A stretch of DNA of 19,484 nucleotides, taken from the NCBI GenBank assembly GCA_028696375.1, contig JAQVHD010000007.1, forward strand, positions 7,346 through 26,829, read 5' to 3'. This DNA comes from Minisyncoccota bacterium (GTDB lineage Bacteria; Patescibacteriota; Minisyncoccia; UBA6257; JAAZHW01). Shown one piece after another: positions 6,019 to 13,852 of this stretch. Positions within the stretch are counted from its first letter, which is position 1; every line of letters starts with the position of its first letter. Below the pieces are notes generated by a model, which was not told the origin of the DNA, did no database searches, and worked only from the letters and a program-made list of their open reading frames with translations. The translations under genes and the position numbers were made by a program.

Positions 6019-6038
6019 TGTGGATAAGTTGCTTGATT
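6019..6038 (+). repeat. Partial third copy of the module's 5' edge
   Basis: TGTGGATAAGTTGCTTGATT repeats the start of the modules at 3238 and 4601 and keeps the DnaA-box-like TGTGGATAA. The palindrome and the rest of the module are absent here. Confidence 0.65.
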
Positions 6039-6057
6039 GGTTATTTTTTTGTATAAT
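6029..6057 (+). promoter_or_regulatory. Promoter of the large surface-protein gene
   Basis: TTGCTT (6029-6034), 17-nt spacer, perfect TATAAT (6052-6057). The start would lie near 6064, giving a leader of about 23 nt without an SD. The DnaA-box-like site abuts the -35 box. Confidence 0.65.
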
Positions 6058-6086
6058 AACCTTGAAGTCGGTTTAGTTCTTGTTTT

Positions 6087-9000
6087 ATGCCTAAAACAAA
6101 ATCTTTTATTTTTATCTCTATTTTATCTTTTGTCGCTATTTTTGCTTTATTATCTTTTTTAAGTCGGAGTACCTTAGCCATTGAAAGTTATGGTGATGAG
6201 GAGGCCTGTTTAGTCAATGGCTGTGACTGGGATGATGTTAATAATCGTTGTATTTGTCCAAACGTTTCGCCAACGCGAACGCCAACTGCAACGCCAAGCG
6301 GAACCAGGACGCCAGCACCAACTTTTACTTTACCGCCTGAAACAATAACGCCTTTCCCAACTCCGACTCCGACGTCGAGTTCTAATTTGTCAAAGTGGTG
6401 CCGAGATTCTTATTGCGGCGGTTGCAACCAAAGCGAATGTAATAGTAGTGCTATTCTTACTAATATAGAAATGCCCATTAATGAAGTTTGCGAATGGCGG
6501 GACAATTTTTGTTATACCCGGATGATGAGTAGCGATAAAATTCCGAAAGTAGCATCAAAACCAGAAAGGCAGCAGGCGCGTCCGATTGTCGCTGTAGCCA
6601 ACTCCGACCAGTCGCAATATTATTGGAATAATAATTACAGCGTTCAAAGGAATAGAACAGGGATTTTGGCGCCATCGCAAGTGGTGACATTTACCGAAAC
6701 CGGACCGAAGGAATATTTATGTACCAATCCGCAAACACCGCATGAAACAATTTGTCCACCAGCTAATCCACCTTTAACAAAAAGATATGATTCAACAAAA
6801 AGAGATGATTCGAATGCGAGTGTCACTTCAGGATGGGGACGATTGTGGCAATCAGCCGTATCATTTTTTAAGAATAACGTGATTTCACATTTATTCGGCG
6901 AAAAAACTTTAGCAAAAAGATCTTATCCTGATCAAGATTCCTGTGTTGCCAATGGTTGTGATTGGATTCTTCATGCCCAGTCCAATTATCCTCCTTACGA
7001 ATTTACAGGAAAGTGCGAATGTCCGGGAATCTGTTATGTTATTCCGGCGGATTGTGGTTTCAAAACGCCGTGGTTTATTAGAGATGCAGAAACTTATACT
7101 CTGACTGCTGATCAGCCTTATAGTGGCGATTGTGGTGTTTGCAAGCATTTGGTAAACAAAAATCAAGTTTATATTCCGACATTAATTTTCAAAAGCACTT
7201 ATACAACCGTTGAAGGGGGAGGTGGCAAAGGAGGTATGCTTGAAGAGCCTATGGATGAGGGAGGATGTCAAAGTATTTGGGATATAATGAATACTGAGTG
7301 TAGTCCTCTCCGTTTATTTAAAAATACATTAGAAAAGAGTAATGTGGCTCATTTATTCAGTCCAAAAGCCCAAGCGATTAAGGCTTATCCAGATCAAGAA
7401 AGCTGCGAGGCTGACAATTGCGATTGGATTAGCTATAGTCCTTCTCACGCGGAGGGTTTTTGCATCTGTCCGACCATTTCGCCTGCACCGGATGCGAATT
7501 GTAATATTGCCGGCGCAGAAAATAGCGTTTATTCTCAATTAAGTGGCGTTCCGGAAAATTATAGCTTGCCTTCAGCAGGCGTGACTTTAAAAACTGTATT
7601 GGCAGGAAGCGCTTCGAAATGGAGTGGGCAAGTTCGATTCTGGGCAGAACGAACACTTTTGAAATACTTCGGAGTTGATAAAACGCAGATTCATAAAGGA
7701 GATAAGGTGACTATCAGCTGGTCGGTAATTAATCCAGCTTATAACAAGGATAACCAACCTTTGATTTACCTTTACGCCGGACCCGTGCCAGTGATGGACC
7801 CTAATCATCATATAGAAATTGTTAAATATGATGGAGGAGATTCTTCAACAACAACCGATGATAGATATTTTGTGGGTGAATTAGGAACAGCAGGATCAGT
7901 AGTGGCACAGCCAGAAGAAGACACGATATTCTATTTAATAGTAAGAGGAGTGACTGGAGAAGGAATGAAAGATCTGGTTTCTGATGAAATAATAGTCCAT
8001 GTGATTGATGAAGATGAAGGTAGGGTTGATTTGAAGGTAAAAGAAAATGTACCGGGAAAGGATTATACGGATGGTCCTATCACCATTACTCGAGGAACAG
8101 ATGTTGCTTTGAAGTGGACCTCAGAAGAAAATGTTGATTCTTGTACGGCTTCGGCAACGCCTGAAAGTGCAGCGTGGACGGGGACAGTTAAAACGACAGG
8201 AGATAAGATAATTTATGGTGTAACTGAGCCAACAACTTTTAAACTCGATTGTACATTGAAAAACGGAAAGGCGGTTTCTGACTCGGCGACAGTAAACGTA
8301 ATTACAATACCGCCGTCAGAACAAGGAGTAATTGAAGTGAAGGCGCGACTGATCAATGGAACAAGCACAACTGAATATACAGGACCAGTGAAATATGCGA
8401 TAAATGGTCCCCAATCATTTACAGGCGAAGCGCCTCAATCGTTTACTGTTCAGCCCGGACAATATGTGCTGACTTATGTTAGTGGCGGTCCAAGTGAAGC
8501 AGTTTGTATTACTCCTTCGCAGGCCGGAGTTGTAGAGTCACAAAAAACTCTTACTTTCTATTTGGATTTTGAAGTTCAGAATCTTTGCTCTATTAATGTT
8601 AATTATCAAGTGCCGGCGTCAGCGGCTAGTTGGGATAGAAAAGCCTCTTATGTGCTGATTGGGCCAACAATTCTAACTGGCAATTCTTTGCCTTATAGCT
8701 TTACTCAAATTCCGCCCGGCGTCTACTATATTTCCTATATTAGTGGCGCACCAGAAAATCTGGTCTTTAGTGGCGTTTTAGAAGGCAATGGGCAAGTCTG
8801 TTATCCTAAACAACCGTTGCAATTTACTTTGCAATTTACAGAGCCGGGAGCAACACCACCCGTGCCTTTGCCATCGCCAGAAATAGGTAACAATCCGCCA
8901 ACAGCTAAGATTGGTTGCGCGGCTGATGATCCTGTTCGTTGTATTGGAACGATTGATGGCGATCCTGATACGCCAACCATTAGTTTGTATAATGCTTCGA

Positions 9001-9491
9001 CTGATCCGGATAAGGATATTACCAGCTGTACGTGGACAATTCAAAAACAAGGCGAAGAACCGATATCCAAAAGAACCTGTCAGCCAGTTACGATCGGCGA
9101 CGATATCGGATCATATACCGTAACGCTTAGAGTAACAGATAGTAAGAATAATACAAACGAAACCCAAATAACGGCGCAGGTGAAAAATGTGAACGAATTA
9201 ACACCGAAATTTGTTTGGAATCCTCAAATTCCGACTGTAGGAAAGACTGTGAATTTTTATGATCGTTCCTTAGCACCATCAGGCAGAAGCATTGCATCCT
9301 GGCTATGGAGTTTTGAGGATGGTTCACCAGCGACTTCAACCAGTCCTAATCCAGAGGTGACTTTTAATAGTTCTGGTCCTAAATCAGTTACTTTAACGGT
9401 TACTGATAATTTGGGTAACAGCAGTTCAACTTCTAAAGTGATTGATGTTAGAAATATTGCGCCGCAGTGGAAAGAAGTAATTCCGAAATAA
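6087..9491 (+). CDS. Large secreted surface protein with Cys modules and PKD-like domains
   Basis: 1134 aa. An N-terminal hydrophobic segment (6-26) ending near STLA is a signal peptide. A module of the form YxDxxxC-x4-CDW...CxCP occurs three times (about 35-58, 280-313, 434-462), each time after a similar short lead (STLAIES, KTLAKRS, AQAIKA). A Thr/Pro/Ser linker (60-99) looks extended and probably glycosylated. Ig-like beta domains follow, including two related segments ending YVLTYVSGGP and YYISYISGAP. Two PKD-like domains close the protein (about 945-1033 and 1040-1122; WLWSFEDGSP, SVTLTVTDNLGN). There is no sorting signal or C-terminal membrane anchor. Likely role: cell-surface adhesion or matrix. 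ATG without SD. The next gene begins 18 nt downstream. Confidence 0.8.
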   Translation: MPKTKSFIFISILSFVAIFALLSFLSRSTLAIESYGDEEACLVNGCDWDDVNNRCICPNVSPTRTPTATPSGTRTPAPTFTLPPETITPFPTPTPTSSSNLSKWCRDSYCGGCNQSECNSSAILTNIEMPINEVCEWRDNFCYTRMMSSDKIPKVASKPERQQARPIVAVANSDQSQYYWNNNYSVQRNRTGILAPSQVVTFTETGPKEYLCTNPQTPHETICPPANPPLTKRYDSTKRDDSNASVTSGWGRLWQSAVSFFKNNVISHLFGEKTLAKRSYPDQDSCVANGCDWILHAQSNYPPYEFTGKCECPGICYVIPADCGFKTPWFIRDAETYTLTADQPYSGDCGVCKHLVNKNQVYIPTLIFKSTYTTVEGGGGKGGMLEEPMDEGGCQSIWDIMNTECSPLRLFKNTLEKSNVAHLFSPKAQAIKAYPDQESCEADNCDWISYSPSHAEGFCICPTISPAPDANCNIAGAENSVYSQLSGVPENYSLPSAGVTLKTVLAGSASKWSGQVRFWAERTLLKYFGVDKTQIHKGDKVTISWSVINPAYNKDNQPLIYLYAGPVPVMDPNHHIEIVKYDGGDSSTTTDDRYFVGELGTAGSVVAQPEEDTIFYLIVRGVTGEGMKDLVSDEIIVHVIDEDEGRVDLKVKENVPGKDYTDGPITITRGTDVALKWTSEENVDSCTASATPESAAWTGTVKTTGDKIIYGVTEPTTFKLDCTLKNGKAVSDSATVNVITIPPSEQGVIEVKARLINGTSTTEYTGPVKYAINGPQSFTGEAPQSFTVQPGQYVLTYVSGGPSEAVCITPSQAGVVESQKTLTFYLDFEVQNLCSINVNYQVPASAASWDRKASYVLIGPTILTGNSLPYSFTQIPPGVYYISYISGAPENLVFSGVLEGNGQVCYPKQPLQFTLQFTEPGATPPVPLPSPEIGNNPPTAKIGCAADDPVRCIGTIDGDPDTPTISLYNASTDPDKDITSCTWTIQKQGEEPISKRTCQPVTIGDDIGSYTVTLRVTDSKNNTNETQITAQVKNVNELTPKFVWNPQIPTVGKTVNFYDRSLAPSGRSIASWLWSFEDGSPATSTSPNPEVTFNSSGPKSVTLTVTDNLGNSSSTSKVIDVRNIAPQWKEVIPK

Positions 9492-9509
9492 ATTTAAATT
9501 TATTGGGAT

Positions 9510-10763
9510 ATGCAAATTTCAGCAGAGGAAAGGACAGCAAGAATTTTACGTTGTCCGGCACAAACAATTTTTGAATTAGAGAGAAAAATGGAAGCTATTT
9601 CGGGGAAGAAAGGCGTATTTGAGGCGCTCATTCAGGAAAACAGTGAAATTATTGCAGATCGAATAGAAAAGTTGGGAATTAAAAATCAAACGGCTGAAGA
9701 AATTTCTCATGCGATTTTGAAAAAAATTGGTCAAGCCGATAAAATTTTTACCCAGAGATTGGGCAATGTTTCGGCAGCCAAAATTGAAGATTGCCAGCGC
9801 GTACTTGATTTTATTAAGAATAATCAGCCCCCGCTTATTGGTTTTTTCCTGAAAAAAGAAAGAGCAGAAGAATTATTAAAAAAAGAGCCACCCCAAAAAA
9901 TCCTGAATTATTTAGGTTATCATTCCGTGGCGGAAATGCTTCAAAAAGAAGATCTTGAAGAAGTCTTTGCGGCTTTGCGTTTTGTTGAAGATGGGGATTG
10001 GTTGAACGATGTGTTTTTTAAGCAATATGAAACGTTGAAGGCTGAAGATTTTGAAGAGCGGGAAATTAAATTAAAGGCGCTATCAGAAAAATGGCGTTCG
10101 GCGGCGGAAAAATTTGTGGCGAAAAAATATCATAACATCAGCCATTTAAAAGAATTTGGCGTGATCTTTGTGATTCCGGTTGCTTTGAATATTCCGGGTG
10201 AAATTTTGCGGATGTTTTCGCTTATTCTTCATTATTATTATGAAGTGAAATTCTATTCAGATATTTTTAAACAATATAGTACAGATAATGACTTTGCTCA
10301 CAAACTAATTACTTTGTTAAAAGGAGATTTGGGCGGGAAATTAAGTAATGATTCCAATGTTTGCGAATGGTTGATTATTCAGCAGTATTTGGCCAAAGAG
10401 AACGAAAATGACCCGCGCTTATTTATTCCGCATCTTAATCCCGAAGCCGTACATTGGTATAAGGCGGGCAATGATATTGTGAAGTTTGGGAATTTGCTTG
10501 GAGGTATAGATGATGATTTTACTTATTGGGAGAATTTGGACTGGGTGGGTGACTATTTCCTAGATGAGAATGGAGGAGAAGATCTGGTGAGTTTCAATAT
10601 GATTGATAATGTGATGTCTTTGGTGAAAGAAAAAGAGCGGATAAAATATTTATATCATCATCAAGAGGCGCTGTGGAACGAAATTTTTGTGAGATATTTT
10701 AGCCGAGAGAAATTAGAAGAAGTTTTAAGGCAAAATCTTATCAAAGGGGTAGTTCGGCTATAA
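9510..10763 (+). CDS. Conserved-looking hypothetical protein (417 aa)
   Basis: A soluble, mostly alpha-helical protein, highly charged, without a signal peptide. The centre holds a more hydrophobic segment (HISHLKEFGVIFVIPVALNI, then LRMFSLILHYYYEVKFYSD), and Trp and acidic residues cluster near 345-365 (YWENLDWVGDYFLDENGGED). No catalytic motif is recognisable. The first third (SAEERTARILRCP..., IEKLGIKNQTAEEI) reads like a regulatory helical domain. It lies 18 nt after the surface-protein gene and 6 nt before the 84-aa membrane protein, so the three probably form one operon ended by the terminator near 11199. The function is unknown. Confidence 0.7.
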   Translation: MQISAEERTARILRCPAQTIFELERKMEAISGKKGVFEALIQENSEIIADRIEKLGIKNQTAEEISHAILKKIGQADKIFTQRLGNVSAAKIEDCQRVLDFIKNNQPPLIGFFLKKERAEELLKKEPPQKILNYLGYHSVAEMLQKEDLEEVFAALRFVEDGDWLNDVFFKQYETLKAEDFEEREIKLKALSEKWRSAAEKFVAKKYHNISHLKEFGVIFVIPVALNIPGEILRMFSLILHYYYEVKFYSDIFKQYSTDNDFAHKLITLLKGDLGGKLSNDSNVCEWLIIQQYLAKENENDPRLFIPHLNPEAVHWYKAGNDIVKFGNLLGGIDDDFTYWENLDWVGDYFLDENGGEDLVSFNMIDNVMSLVKEKERIKYLYHHQEALWNEIFVRYFSREKLEEVLRQNLIKGVVRL

Positions 10764-10769
10764 ATTATT

Positions 10770-11024
10770 ATGAAATTAGATTACTTTGAGAAAAAATTAG
10801 ATCCACAAACTTATCGAATCTTGAAGACAATCGCAGCTTATGTGTCTCTGCTTTTGGCTCAGTATTTATTAGAATATTGTCTTTTGATCTGGGCAATTAT
10901 TTATTGGCCGGCTGCAGCGGCTTGGCTGGGAATACGCAGCCATTTACAATTGATATCGGGCCTGAGCGGCGTTATTAGTTTACTGCTTTTAATAGAAGCC
11001 ATCAAAGAAGGGAAAAGAAAATAA
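10770..11024 (+). CDS. Small membrane protein with two predicted TM helices (84 aa)
   Basis: Begins 6 nt after the stop of the 417-aa gene. Two hydrophobic stretches, about 25-51 (LLLAQYLLEYCLLIWAIIYW) and 58-77 (LISGLSGVISLLLLIEAI), are flanked by charged ends (KLDYFEKKLD and KEGKRK), which gives a helical hairpin. No known family is evident. Tight spacing suggests it works with the upstream protein, perhaps as its membrane anchor; that is inference. Confidence 0.65.
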   Translation: MKLDYFEKKLDPQTYRILKTIAAYVSLLLAQYLLEYCLLIWAIIYWPAAAAWLGIRSHLQLISGLSGVISLLLLIEAIKEGKRK

Positions 11025-11104
11025 TAAATCCAAAGCACCAAGCACAAAATCCAAAATGCCGAATGATTGATTGTTAATTTCTAATTGAATCGGGGGTAAA
11101 TTAG

Positions 11105-11141
11105 GGAGGCGGAAAATTGCCTTTGGCAATTTTCCGCCTCC
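11105..11141. repeat. Perfect 17-bp inverted repeat with TTT loop
   Basis: GGAGGCGGAAAATTGCC and its exact reverse complement flank TTT. It stands about 80 nt after the 84-aa gene and about 60 nt before a proper terminator. With only CTCTTCTC downstream it would be a poor terminator. Similar in build to the palindrome at 3274-3311, but not in sequence. Confidence 0.75.
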
Positions 11142-11198
11142 TCTTCTCAGTGCTATTGTGAATGTGATTGTAATTGCGAAAATAAATCTTAAAAATTT

Positions 11199-11231
11199 TT
11201 ACAGAGGCTCGATGGGCTTCTGTAATTTTTT
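11199..11231 (+). terminator. Rho-independent terminator
   Basis: TTACAGAGGC pairs with GCTTCTGTAA (one G-U pair) across a short loop, followed by a T6 run (11226-11231). It ends the 6087-11024 unit and lies immediately upstream of the next promoter. Confidence 0.8.
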
Positions 11232-11242
11232 ATAAAAAGTAT

Positions 11243-11248
11243 TAAAAT
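11243..11248 (+). promoter_or_regulatory. -10 box close to the start codon (near-leaderless)
   Basis: TAAAAT ends 8 nt before the ATG at 11257, which itself has no SD. A convincing -35 box is not visible. The distance equals that at rpmE and is one less than at rplY and rpsB. Confidence 0.45.
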
Positions 11249-11256
11249 TAATCAAA

Positions 11257-11946
11257 ATGAAAATACCAGAGATTAAAATTGAATATGATTTGGAAAAAGA
11301 AGCCCATCAATTTTTAAGAGCATTGCATAATTCTAATCTGCCATGGTTGAAAAATTTGGTTTTTGAAACTCTGCCAGACTTAAAAAATCGTCTGAATAAT
11401 GCAATTATTCAGGATAAAGCATTAGAAGAAAAAATTATTCGAGATTTTATCGTTGATTTTAGAAACAAACATCAGCGAAAAATTCAAGATATTGAAGAAA
11501 AATCTCAAAAATTATTAGCAGAAAAATCGGCGGCTGCACTTAAAGAACTGGCTTGTTTAATGGATTATCAATGGCCAGAAAATCAACCTGACTATACGGT
11601 TATTCCCACTATTCTGCCTAATAGTCCTTTTGAGGACAATGTCTTTTATTACTCTATTTTAGGAGAAATTTATGGCGATCCTAACAGCAAAGATGTTGTT
11701 TTTTGGTCTATTCACGAAATATCGCATTTAATCCTTTTTGATCTCCTAAAGAAAGATTCTTCGGCGCAGTCTCTCGATTGGGTTCTAATTTACTATTTAA
11801 AAGAAATTTTAGCCGCGGTTTTAATGACTCAAGAACCTTTAATGGAAATTATTGATGCCAAAAATTATTTAGGGAATCCAGATCTACATCAGATTTATAT
11901 TTATGATCAGACAAAGAATAAAAAAATGCCAATCACTCTTTTTTAA
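11257..11946 (+). CDS. HExxH metallopeptidase-like protein, interrupted by a frameshift
   Basis: The 229-aa frame has a helical N-terminal half, then FWSIHEISHLILFDLL. HEISH (153-157) is a gluzincin-type zinc motif, and E183 in LKEILAAVLMTQE could be the third ligand. It shares its layout with the protein at 13853 beyond hisS: a beta-strand start (KIPEIKIEYDLE against SNVQFQYDINE), helices with repeated Lys/Glu, and a central HExxH. I believe both belong to a family common in CPR genomes. The frame stops at TTT TAA inside CTTTTTTAAA. Removing one T gives ITLFKDIYEQW and joins the frame to the region up to 12148 (about 296 aa). This may be a real inactivating or slippage site or a sequencing error. 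Confidence 0.65.
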   Translation: MKIPEIKIEYDLEKEAHQFLRALHNSNLPWLKNLVFETLPDLKNRLNNAIIQDKALEEKIIRDFIVDFRNKHQRKIQDIEEKSQKLLAEKSAAALKELACLMDYQWPENQPDYTVIPTILPNSPFEDNVFYYSILGEIYGDPNSKDVVFWSIHEISHLILFDLLKKDSSAQSLDWVLIYYLKEILAAVLMTQEPLMEIIDAKNYLGNPDLHQIYIYDQTKNKKMPITLF

Positions 11947-12148
11947 AGATATTTATGAACAATGGCGATACATAAAAGATAAACAATTTGGCGACATTTT
12001 AGATTACTTTATTGGCATTATTATTGAGTGGAGCGATGGGTTGAAAGAAAAGTTTGCAATTTGGAATCAATTTGGTTTGCAAACAGTTAAAAATAAAGAA
12101 ATATTAATGAAATACCAAGAACCCATTAGATTTAATGGGAAAAATTAA
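11947..12148 (+). pseudogene. Out-of-frame C-terminal part of the HExxH protein
   Basis: From the T6 run onward the next frame stays open to the TAA at 12148, reading KDIYEQWRYIKDKQFGDILD and then IIIEWSDGLKEKFAIWNQFG. It has amphipathic protein character but no start or SD of its own at the junction; the only ATG in this frame, at 11903, lies within the upstream coding sequence. It is best explained as the tail of the same gene after a one-base insertion at 11938-11944 or in the A7 run just before. Confidence 0.55.
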
Positions 12149-12260
12149 AGATAAAGAAATTTCAGATGTTTTTTTGGAGGTCGCTGAATTTAGAAGCGAT
12201 GTGATTATTAACACATCAACACGACAAGTATATTTTAAAAAGTGCAAAAATTATCAGTAA
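12135..12260 (+). CDS. Short open frame (41 aa), uncertain
   Basis: An ATG at 12135 overlaps the end of the previous frame and opens MGKIKDKEISDVFLEVAEFR, ending CKNYQ. It could be a further out-of-frame continuation of the HExxH gene (PIRFNGK joins IKDKEISDVF if one base is lost in the A5 run) or chance. There is no SD and no known motif. Confidence 0.25.
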   Translation: MGKIKDKEISDVFLEVAEFRSDVIINTSTRQVYFKKCKNYQ

Positions 12261-12288
12261 AGATTTGAATTTTTAATTAATAAAGTGT

Positions 12289-12429
12289 TATGTTACAATT
12301 ATTATCTGTTCCTGGAATCCCTCGCCTTATTAGAAGCTCTGTTTTAAAAAGCATCCGGACAATGCAGATATTCCTTATAAAATGATTATTGTAGATAATA
12401 ATTCTATTGATGAGGCGAGGAGTTATTAA
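12289..12429 (+). pseudogene. Relic of a family 2 glycosyltransferase N-terminus
   Basis: From 12344 one frame reads KHPDNADIPYKMIIVDNNSIDEARSY and stops. IIVDNNSID is the nucleotide-sugar-binding strand and Asp motif of GT2 enzymes (usually IIVDNxSxD). The part before it, in another frame (from 12289: LLSVPGIPRLIRSSVLKSI), resembles the preceding strand and helix. Only about 45 codons survive, with a frame change and no catalytic remainder, so this is a decayed fragment immediately before hisS. The hisS SD lies within its last codons. Confidence 0.4.
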
Positions 12430-12431
12430 AT

Positions 12432-13751
12432 ATGAAAAAAAGCAACTTATTACCACCAACAGGAATGAGAGATTTTCTACCACAAGAGGTTAAAAGGCGG
12501 GAGCGCGCTTTGAATATTATTAGAGAAGTATTTGAAAGTTTTGGTTTTTTGCCAATGGATACGCCCGCCTTGGAACGCACTGAGATATTAATGGGCAAGT
12601 ATGGGAGTGAGGGCGAAAAGCTTATTTTTAGAATTCTCAAACGAGGAGAACAGGCGATAAGCGGTGAATCAGATTTAGCTCTTCGTTACGATTTGACAGT
12701 TCCTTTAGCCCGTTTTTTTGCGCGTTATCAAAATGAACTTCCACGGCCTTTTCGTCGCTATCAGATTGGTCCAGTGTGGCGGGCGGATCGACCGGGAAAG
12801 GGACGGTTTCGCGAATTCTACCAATGTGACATCGATATTGTTAACAGCCCGTCGCTTTTAGCTGATGCCGACATTATCCTTGCTTTAGTAAAAATTCTAT
12901 CTCGATTTAATCTCTCTAATTTTGTTATTCTGTTGAATTCTCGCAAGGTCTTAGCGGGCATTATTGAAGCATATGGAGTTCCAAAGAGTTTGCAAGAGAC
13001 CACATTAATTAATTTAGACAAGATCGATAAAATTGGAACTGAGGGTGTTATTTGTGAATTGAAAAAAATTGATCTCCCGCCATCAATTATGAGTCAATTT
13101 GAATGCGATTTGCGGCAAGTTGGTAATGATTTGGAGAATAAAATCAGAGAGAATGCTATTGGTAGAGAAGGATTACGAGAAGTAGAAGAATTGACTTCTT
13201 TGCTGACCCCTGTTTTGAAAGGCTGTGAAGTGAAATTCTCTCCGCTTTTAGTGCGAGGTCTTAACTACTATACAGGTCCCATTTTTGAGATTTACCTCAA
13301 GGGAAGGGATGGTGCTATTGCTTCAGGCGGACGTTACGATAACCTCATCGAAATGTTTACAGAGAAGCGAATTCCAGCCTGTGGGGGCTCTTTGGGAATC
13401 GATCGTTTAATGTCAATGGTTGAAATTAGTGATGATCAGGAGGAACAACCAATATCATCGTTACAGGTGTTTGTTACCCTCTGGGATGGTAATTTTCGGA
13501 CCGATGTACTGGATATTGCCGAAGAATTAAGAAATAGTGGCATATCCGTTGAAATTTCATTGGAAGAAGGAAAAATTGGCAATCAGATTCGCTTAGCCTT
13601 AAAGCGAGGTGCTCGTTTCTGCCTTTTCTATGGTCCTGATGAAAAATCTAAAAATGAAATCACCATTAAAGACCTCCAACGCGGTGAACAGCTAACGGTC
13701 AAACGCAATGAATTGACTCAAAAATTAAAATCTCTTATTCAAAAGCGATAA
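12432..13751 (+). CDS. hisS: Histidyl-tRNA synthetase
   Basis: Class II synthetase (439 aa, normal length) that charges tRNA-His in the cytoplasm. Motif 1 region: PPTGMRDFLPQEVKRRE (8-24). Motif 2: FRRYQIGPVWRADRPGKGRF, then REFYQCDIDIV (107-137). Histidine-specific motifs: VRGLNYYTGPIFEIY (274-288) and ASGGRYDNLI (297-306). Motif 3: GGSLGIDRLM (318-327). The anticodon-binding domain spans about 344-439. Motif 2 (FYQCDIDI) resembles the archaeal/eukaryotic form more than E. coli HisRS (FHQ), and the usual RGLDYY is RGLNYY. ATG with GAGGAG a short distance upstream. It is flanked by the two HExxH genes. Confidence 0.97.
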   Translation: MKKSNLLPPTGMRDFLPQEVKRRERALNIIREVFESFGFLPMDTPALERTEILMGKYGSEGEKLIFRILKRGEQAISGESDLALRYDLTVPLARFFARYQNELPRPFRRYQIGPVWRADRPGKGRFREFYQCDIDIVNSPSLLADADIILALVKILSRFNLSNFVILLNSRKVLAGIIEAYGVPKSLQETTLINLDKIDKIGTEGVICELKKIDLPPSIMSQFECDLRQVGNDLENKIRENAIGREGLREVEELTSLLTPVLKGCEVKFSPLLVRGLNYYTGPIFEIYLKGRDGAIASGGRYDNLIEMFTEKRIPACGGSLGIDRLMSMVEISDDQEEQPISSLQVFVTLWDGNFRTDVLDIAEELRNSGISVEISLEEGKIGNQIRLALKRGARFCLFYGPDEKSKNEITIKDLQRGEQLTVKRNELTQKLKSLIQKR

Positions 13752-13813
13752 TGGAAAACCATCACGCTTTTTATTTAAAAACTGATTTTGTTTCTGACTC
13801 TAATGAATTTTAA
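13751..13813 (+). CDS. Very short frame overlapping the hisS stop (20 aa)
   Basis: ATG overlaps the hisS stop codon (TAATG), so translational coupling is possible. It reads MENHHAFYLKTDFVSDSNEF and stops. The HHAFYL start recalls the N-terminus of DNA polymerase III delta-prime-like proteins, so this could be the stump of a lost gene, but 20 residues cannot prove it. It may be noise. Confidence 0.2.
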   Translation: MENHHAFYLKTDFVSDSNEF

Positions 13814-13852
13814 GTAGTTAATTATCTAAAATTTGGTAAAAAGAGTATTTTT

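Noticed and set aside
3238..6027. Replication origin
   Set aside because: Only three DnaA-box-like sites spread over 2.8 kb, no dnaA or dnaN, and no clustered boxes with an AT-rich unwinding element.
7342..7811. Overlapping frames on both strands within the surface-protein gene
   Set aside because: They are shadows of the 1134-aa frame and lack start signals.
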